Positions 60,050-64,000 of a stretch of DNA of 64,000 bases are shown here, one piece after another. This stretch comes from Flavobacteriaceae bacterium PS02337. GTDB lineage: Bacteria > Bacteroidota > Bacteroidia > Flavobacteriales > Flavobacteriaceae. The DNA lies in contig JASCOE010000011.1 of the NCBI GenBank assembly GCA_029959285.1, forward strand, positions 176,332-240,331. The letters run 5' to 3'. The position numbers and the translations under genes are program-made. The number at the start of each line of letters is the position of its first letter. Positions within the stretch are counted from its first letter, which is position 1. The notes beneath the pieces were generated by a model. The model did not search any database, was not told the origin of the DNA, and saw only the letters and a list, made by a program, of their open reading frames with translations.

Positions 60050-60394
60050 TTATTTTACTTTATTAAGAATAGCTTTGAAAGCTTCTGGGTGGTTCATAGC
60101 TAAATCTGCAAGAACTTTACGGTTCAATTCGATTCCGTTAGCTTTAACTTTCCCCATGAATTGAGAATAAGACATTCCTTCTAATCTAGCTCCAGCGTTG
60201 ATACGTTGAATCCATAAAGAACGGAAATTTCTTTTGTTTTGTTTTCTATCGCGGTAAGCGTAGCTCATCGCTTTCTCTACTGCATTCTTAGCAACTGTCC
60301 AAACGTTTTTACGTCTTCCAAAGAAACCTTTGGCTTGCTTCATTATTTTTTTTCTTCTTGCTCTTTTAGCAACTGAATTTACCGATCTTGGCAT
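60050..60394 (-). CDS. rplT: 50S ribosomal protein L20
   Basis: 114 residues. The basic N-terminal tail ([20 protein letters not shown]), [40 protein letters not shown] and [12 protein letters not shown] match L20. It binds 23S rRNA early in assembly. Last gene of the operon, 101 bp after rpmI. Confidence 0.97.
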
Positions 60395-60495
60395 AATTTT
60401 AATGTGTTTTTGTAGCAGGCGTCCTGAATTGAATCAAAGGAACTTCAAAGCCATACTCCAAGGTTATATAAATAATTTTTTAACCTAAAGAATTA

Positions 60496-60693
60496 TTAGA
60501 TAATTCTTAATTGTTGTTTGATGCTTTTCATATCCGTTTGGTGAACTAGCGCTGAGTGTGTCAAAGCTAATTTACGTTTTTTAGATTTTTTAGTCAAGAT
60601 GTGACTTTTAAAAGCATGCTTTCTTTTAATCTTTCCAGAGCCAGTAACTTTAAAACGTTTCTTAGCGCTAGATTTTGTTTTCATTTTAGGCAT
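60496..60693 (-). CDS. rpmI: 50S ribosomal protein L35
   Basis: 65 residues. [20 protein letters not shown] and [19 protein letters not shown] are the L35 signature. Between infC and rplT in the conserved order. Confidence 0.97.
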   Translation of the reverse strand: MPKMKTKSSAKKRFKVTGSGKIKRKHAFKSHILTKKSKKRKLALTHSALVHQTDMKSIKQQLRII

Positions 60694-60786
60694 TTTTCCT
60701 AGTGTTTTAATTTATTCTTACTTACTTATATTTTTCGTTTCAAATTTACAATTTCAATAAATGAATACTGAAACTGTAAACTGAGA

Positions 60787-61344
60787 CTATTTCTTTTTCT
60801 TCGGAGCAATGAACATAATCATTCTCTTTCCTTCAAGAACTGGCATAGCTTCAACTTTACCGTGTTCTTCTAAATCTTGAGCAAGACGCAACAACAAAAT
60901 CTGACCTTGATCTTTATAAATGATAGAACGACCTTTAAAGAATACAAAAGCTTTTAGTTTAGCTCCTTCTTTTAAGAACTTCTCAGCATTCTTTCTTTTA
61001 AATTCGTAATCATGCTCGTCAGTCTGAGGACCAAATCTAATTTCTTTTACAACAACCTGAGAAGATTTAGCTTTTAATGCTTTATCTCTTTTCTTTTGTT
61101 CGTAAACAAATTTCTTGTAATCCATAATTTTACAAACTGGCGGCTCAGCATTTGGTGAAATTTCAACCAAATCCAATTCAAATTGATCTGCCAATCGTAA
61201 AGCATCAGCAAGCTTAAAAACACCTGGTTCGATGTTTTCACCTACTAATCTTACTTCTTGTACGCCACGAATAAGGTTGTTTATTCTGTGTGCATCTTTT
61301 TTTTCTACTCGAGGTTGAAAACCTCTGTTGCTTCTTATTGCTAT
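60787..61344 (-). CDS. infC: Translation initiation factor IF-3 with non-canonical ATA start
   Basis: 185 residues if started at the ATA at 61342-61344. The C-terminal domain ([47 protein letters not shown]) and N-terminal domain ([34 protein letters not shown]) are both present in one frame. In that frame there is no ATG, GTG or TTG before residue 51 (TTG, 61192-61194), and an in-frame TAG lies at 61351-61353. Only GTC, ATA and ATA precede RSNRG. infC uses a rare start (AUU) in E. coli for autoregulation, so an ATA start is credible; a second ATA at 61338 is the alternative. Confidence 0.9.
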   Translation of the reverse strand: MAIRSNRGFQPRVEKKDAHRINNLIRGVQEVRLVGENIEPGVFKLADALRLADQFELDLVEISPNAEPPVCKIMDYKKFVYEQKKRDKALKAKSSQVVVKEIRFGPQTDEHDYEFKRKNAEKFLKEGAKLKAFVFFKGRSIIYKDQGQILLLRLAQDLEEHGKVEAMPVLEGKRMIMFIAPKKKK

Positions 61345-61360
61345 GACTTTCTAATTTAAG

Positions 61361-63307
61361 TTAAACTGTAAATACTTTTAATGTCTTTTTTATTTCTTCG
61401 TCTACAATCGAAGCAAATTCTTCGATAGAAACGGTAATATTACCTTTTCCTTCTTGTCCATGGCGACGAATAGAAATTGTACCATTTTTCTCTTCTTCCT
61501 CACCTACAATCAGCATAAATGGAATTTTCTGCATTTCTGCATCTCTAATTTTCTTGCCGATTGTTTCGTTTCGATTGTCAATTAGGGCGCGAATTTCGTG
61601 ATTTTCTAGCAAATCTAAAACTTTTTTAGCATAATTTTCGTATTTCTCGCTCAAAGACAAGATAATAGCCTGTTCAGGCATTAGCCAAAGTGGGAAATTT
61701 CCTGCTGTGTGCTCTAATAAAATTGCTATAAAACGTTCCATAGATCCAAAAGGAGCTCTGTGAATCATTACTGGACGATGTAATTCGTTATCTGCACCTT
61801 TATAAGTCAAATCAAAACGCTCAGGTAAGTTGTAATCTACCTGAATTGTTCCTAATTGCCATTGTCTTCCCAAAGCATCTTTAACCATAAAATCTAGTTT
61901 CGGGCCATAGAATGCTGCTTCACCATATTCAACAACGGTATTAAGACCTTTATCTCTTGCTGCGTTGATGATCGCGTTCTCTGCTTTTTCCCAGTTTTCG
62001 TCAGTACCAATATACTTTTCTCTGTTTTCCTGATCTCTCAATGAAATCTGAGCAGTAAAGTTTTCAAAACCTAATGAACCAAATACATACAATACAAGGT
62101 CAATTACTTTTTTAAACTCTTCATCCAATTGTTCTGGAGTACAGAAAATGTGAGCGTCATCTTGAGTAAATCCTCTTACACGAGTTAAACCGTGCAATTC
62201 ACCAGATTGCTCATATCTATATACAGTACCAAATTCAGCATAACGTTTTGGTAAGTCTTTATACGACCAAGGTCTTACATTGTAAATCTCACAGTGGTGA
62301 GGACAGTTCATTGGTTTCAATAAAAACTCTTCTCCTTCAGCTGGAGTATGAATTGGCTGAAAACTATCAGCACCATATTTTGCATAGTGGCCAGAAGTTA
62401 CATAAAGCTCTTTTTGTCCAATATGCGGACTAACAACTTGCTCGTAACCTGCTTTCTTTTGAGCTCTTTTTAAAAATTGCTCTAAACGCTCTCTTAACGC
62501 TGCGCCTTTTGGCAACCATAAAGGCAAACCTTGACCAACTTTTTGAGAGAAAGCAAACAATTCAAGTTCTTTTCCTAATTTACGGTGGTCACGACGTTTT
62601 GCCTCTTCAAGAAGTTCAAGATATTCAGTCAAATCTTTTTGTTTAGGAAAAGAAGTTCCATAAACGCGAGTCAACTGCTTGTTTTTCTCGTCACCTCTCC
62701 AATAAGCACCAGCAACACTCATGATTTTTACAGCTTTGATAATTCCAGTGTTCGGAATATGTCCTCCACGGCATAAATCAGTAAAAGTGGCATGATCGCA
62801 AAAAGTAATCGTTCCGTCTTCAAGGTTAGAAATCAATTCAGTTTTGTAAACATTGTCTTTATACATTTCTAAAGCTTCTGCTTTAGTTACTGGACGCATT
62901 TTGAAATCGTATTTTCCTCTCGAGATTTCAAGAATACGATCTTCAATCTTTTTAAAATCTGCTTCAGAAATTTTTTGATCTTCAAAATCTACATCATAAT
63001 AGAATCCATTTGCAATTGCAGGTCCAAGAGTTAATTTGATTCCTGGATATAATTCCTCAAGAGCTTGCGCCATTACGTGCGAAGTCGAATGCCAGAAAGC
63101 TTTTTTACCTTCAGCATCATTCCAAGTATATAGTATAAGATTACCGTCGGTCGTCAATGGAGTTTCGGTTTCAATAGTTGTACCATTAAAAGATGCTGAA
63201 ATCACGTTTCTAGCAAAACCTTCGCTAATGTTTTTAGCGACCTCCATTGGAGTTACGCCCGAAGCGAACTCTCTAATTGACCCATCGGGTAAAGTAATCT
63301 TGATCAT
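61361..63307 (-). CDS. thrS: Threonyl-tRNA synthetase
   Basis: 648 residues: TGS domain ([20 protein letters not shown]), editing domain with [16 protein letters not shown] and [10 protein letters not shown], and the class II core with [20 protein letters not shown] (zinc Cys and His), [17 protein letters not shown] and [14 protein letters not shown]. The anticodon-binding domain ends the protein. It charges tRNA-Thr. First gene of the operon with infC-rpmI-rplT, 16 bp before infC, and preceded by a clear promoter. Confidence 0.97.
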   Translation of the reverse strand: MIKITLPDGSIREFASGVTPMEVAKNISEGFARNVISASFNGTTIETETPLTTDGNLILYTWNDAEGKKAFWHSTSHVMAQALEELYPGIKLTLGPAIANGFYYDVDFEDQKISEADFKKIEDRILEISRGKYDFKMRPVTKAEALEMYKDNVYKTELISNLEDGTITFCDHATFTDLCRGGHIPNTGIIKAVKIMSVAGAYWRGDEKNKQLTRVYGTSFPKQKDLTEYLELLEEAKRRDHRKLGKELELFAFSQKVGQGLPLWLPKGAALRERLEQFLKRAQKKAGYEQVVSPHIGQKELYVTSGHYAKYGADSFQPIHTPAEGEEFLLKPMNCPHHCEIYNVRPWSYKDLPKRYAEFGTVYRYEQSGELHGLTRVRGFTQDDAHIFCTPEQLDEEFKKVIDLVLYVFGSLGFENFTAQISLRDQENREKYIGTDENWEKAENAIINAARDKGLNTVVEYGEAAFYGPKLDFMVKDALGRQWQLGTIQVDYNLPERFDLTYKGADNELHRPVMIHRAPFGSMERFIAILLEHTAGNFPLWLMPEQAIILSLSEKYENYAKKVLDLLENHEIRALIDNRNETIGKKIRDAEMQKIPFMLIVGEEEEKNGTISIRRHGQEGKGNITVSIEEFASIVDEEIKKTLKVFTV

Positions 63308-63327
63308 TGTTTATAATTTTGTGAATG

Positions 63328-63358
63328 CAAATATACATGATTACTAAAATACATACAA
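63328..63358 (-). promoter_or_regulatory. Promoter of thrS-infC-rpmI-rplT
   Basis: -7 TATATTTG (63328-63335) and a TTG -33 core (63356-63358) on the minus strand, 20 bp apart. The -7 box is 20 bp before the ATG. Confidence 0.7.
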
Positions 63359-63372
63359 TATATATGCAGAAG

Positions 63373-63398
63373 TTTACTCTATTATATATAAGAGTAAA
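63373..63398. repeat. Palindrome TTTACTCT ... AGAGTAAA
   Basis: 8-bp arms 63373-63380 and 63391-63398 around ATTATATATA, upstream of the thrS promoter. Confidence 0.5.
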
Positions 63399-63410
63399 TT
63401 TTATTTGTAC

Positions 63411-63439
63411 AACCCGACAGATTTAGAACCTGTCGGGTT
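63411..63439. terminator. Hairpin AACCCGACAG ... CTGTCGGGTT with T run
   Basis: 10-bp perfect arms 63411-63420 and 63430-63439, then TCTTTTTTA on the plus strand. It has terminator form, but no plus-strand gene precedes it. Such hairpins also occur as dispersed repeats. Confidence 0.55.
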
Positions 63440-63472
63440 TCTTTTTTATACATAATATATAAGGAGCTGTTT

Positions 63473-63541
63473 CCCGCTATCCGCTACAATCTTTTTGTGT
63501 CGAACCCCGCCACAAAAAGGATTTCCGCTACTATCGGGGCT
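63473..63541 (+). repeat. Dispersed hairpin element, copy 2
   Basis: CCCGCTATCCGCTACAATCT at the left and CACAAAAAGGATTTCCGCTA at the right form an imperfect hairpin with a TTTTTGTG/CACAAAAA core. It aligns with the minus strand of 40194-40283. Confidence 0.7.
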
Positions 63542-63875
63542 ATGGCAGTGGTTTTCAGAAGAAATCCATTGAATGAAAAGACAATTCGATGATAAAAACA
63601 GATTAAAAGAGATGAAACTTTGCGCCTTTGTGTCTCTTCGAGATCAAAAAGCAGCCGAAAGGCTTTCAGGAAACCTTGTTTTTTGTTCAGAAAAGCAGAG
63701 AAAAAGCTGCGAATTCCAAAAAGTGGATACTGAAAAAGTACCGAAAACAATCAAAAATGCATCGTAATTCAGAAAACCGCCACAAAGAGTCAAAAAAAGT
63801 TGTCTTGTAAAGAAACGGTTATCAGTAAGTTAAGAGAGATGATAAAAAAAGATTGAAAAAAGGGGGTAAAAAAGC

Positions 63876-63905
63876 TTGCATAACTGGAATTGTTGTGTAC
63901 TTTTG
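63876..63905 (+). promoter_or_regulatory. Stable-RNA promoter at the right edge (probable rRNA operon leader)
   Basis: TTG (63876-63878), 19 bp, TACTTTTG (63898-63905), then CACCCGC as in the tRNA promoters. An AAAAAAGATT...AAGCTTGC block before it (63844-63879) recurs at 63978-64000, as if a second promoter copy begins at the edge. The product lies outside the window. Confidence 0.6.
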
Positions 63906-64000
63906 CACCCGCAACAGCGAAGGCGTTCATCGAAATACTGGCAGTAGGGAAGAATCGGAAGGGAAGAAATTCTTGAAAAAAAAGATTCGGAAAAGCTTGC

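Larger units (their letters stand above)
63308..64000. other. Non-coding region (693 bp): thrS promoter, repeats, rRNA-type leader
   Basis: From left to right: thrS promoter (63328-63358), two hairpins (63373-63398 and 63411-63439), the dispersed hairpin element (63473-63541), an AT-rich stretch without credible coding sequence (open frames at 63484-63810 lack family features and overlap the repeat), and the leader/promoter region from about 63845 to the end. Confidence 0.7.

Noticed and set aside
63484-63810. Several 60-90-codon open frames on both strands
   Set aside because: They overlap the dispersed hairpin element and leader region, are mutually overlapping and show no family features.
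1-64000. CRISPR arrays, prophage, integrons or restriction-modification genes
   Set aside because: No regularly spaced direct repeats with unique spacers, no phage structural genes, integrase or methylase motifs were seen; the repeats found are inverted or 7/8-base periodic.

Overview
This AT-rich window looks like a chromosomal piece of a Flavobacterium-type member of the Bacteroidota. The evidence is the TAnnTTTG promoter boxes, a type IX secretion C-terminal sorting domain, lipoproteins with short lipoboxes, a split transketolase, a flexirubin/zeaxanthin-style carotenoid cluster, and Bacteroidota versions of Tgt, BluB-CobT and LptF/G. It is mostly ordinary chromosome. I see no prophage, CRISPR array or conjugative element.

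Layout. 1-123 is the cut start of a REP-type (IS200-like) transposase. 190-6079 is a corrinoid block: a BluB-CobT fusion, CobU, a Cys-rich protein and an ABC importer (binding lipoprotein, permease, ATPase). 6190-8975 holds RNA-modification genes (TrmL, a pseudouridine synthase), small unknowns and an SDR. 9278-12688 is a large secreted nuclease-like protein with a type IX sorting tail. 13312-15500 is an ECF sigma factor overlapping a membrane protein that joins a cytosolic N-terminus to a C-terminal beta-barrel domain. 17020-20800 holds RmuC, a thioesterase, a VOC protein, a COX1-like mini protein and a YceI protein. 20802-29949 reads as a light-response block: TIGR01777 epimerase, TetR-like protein, ABC1 kinase, photolyase, SRPBCC, CrtZ, CrtB, CrtI and a MerR/B12-domain (CarH/LitR-type) regulator. 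30829-31354 is a tRNA cluster (three Lys, one Leu).

31481-46382 is mainly housekeeping: AroK, a PyrR-like PRTase, HslR, an FKBP lipoprotein, the two halves of transketolase, two glycosyltransferase-type genes, a ChbG-like deacetylase, Tgt, an LptF/G permease, an EamA transporter, AccA and DnaB. 46515-49120 is a two-component block whose membrane sensor is a separate gene from its kinase. 51913-57850 is the most unusual locus: three tandem paralogous TPR lipoprotein-histidine kinases and one response regulator, in which the second kinase has lost the phospho-acceptor His and the third has lost the ATP-binding glycines. 60050-63307 is thrS-infC-rpmI-rplT, where infC has no ATG, GTG or TTG start that would keep its N-terminal domain. 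63308-64000 is non-coding and ends in what looks like the tandem-promoter leader of an rRNA operon lying beyond the window.

The intergenic spaces carry several families of dispersed repeats: a ~135-bp MITE-like element in two copies, two related 90-105-bp inverted repeats, a 31-bp-arm palindrome, another hairpin element in two copies, and tracts of 7- or 8-base periodic sequence.
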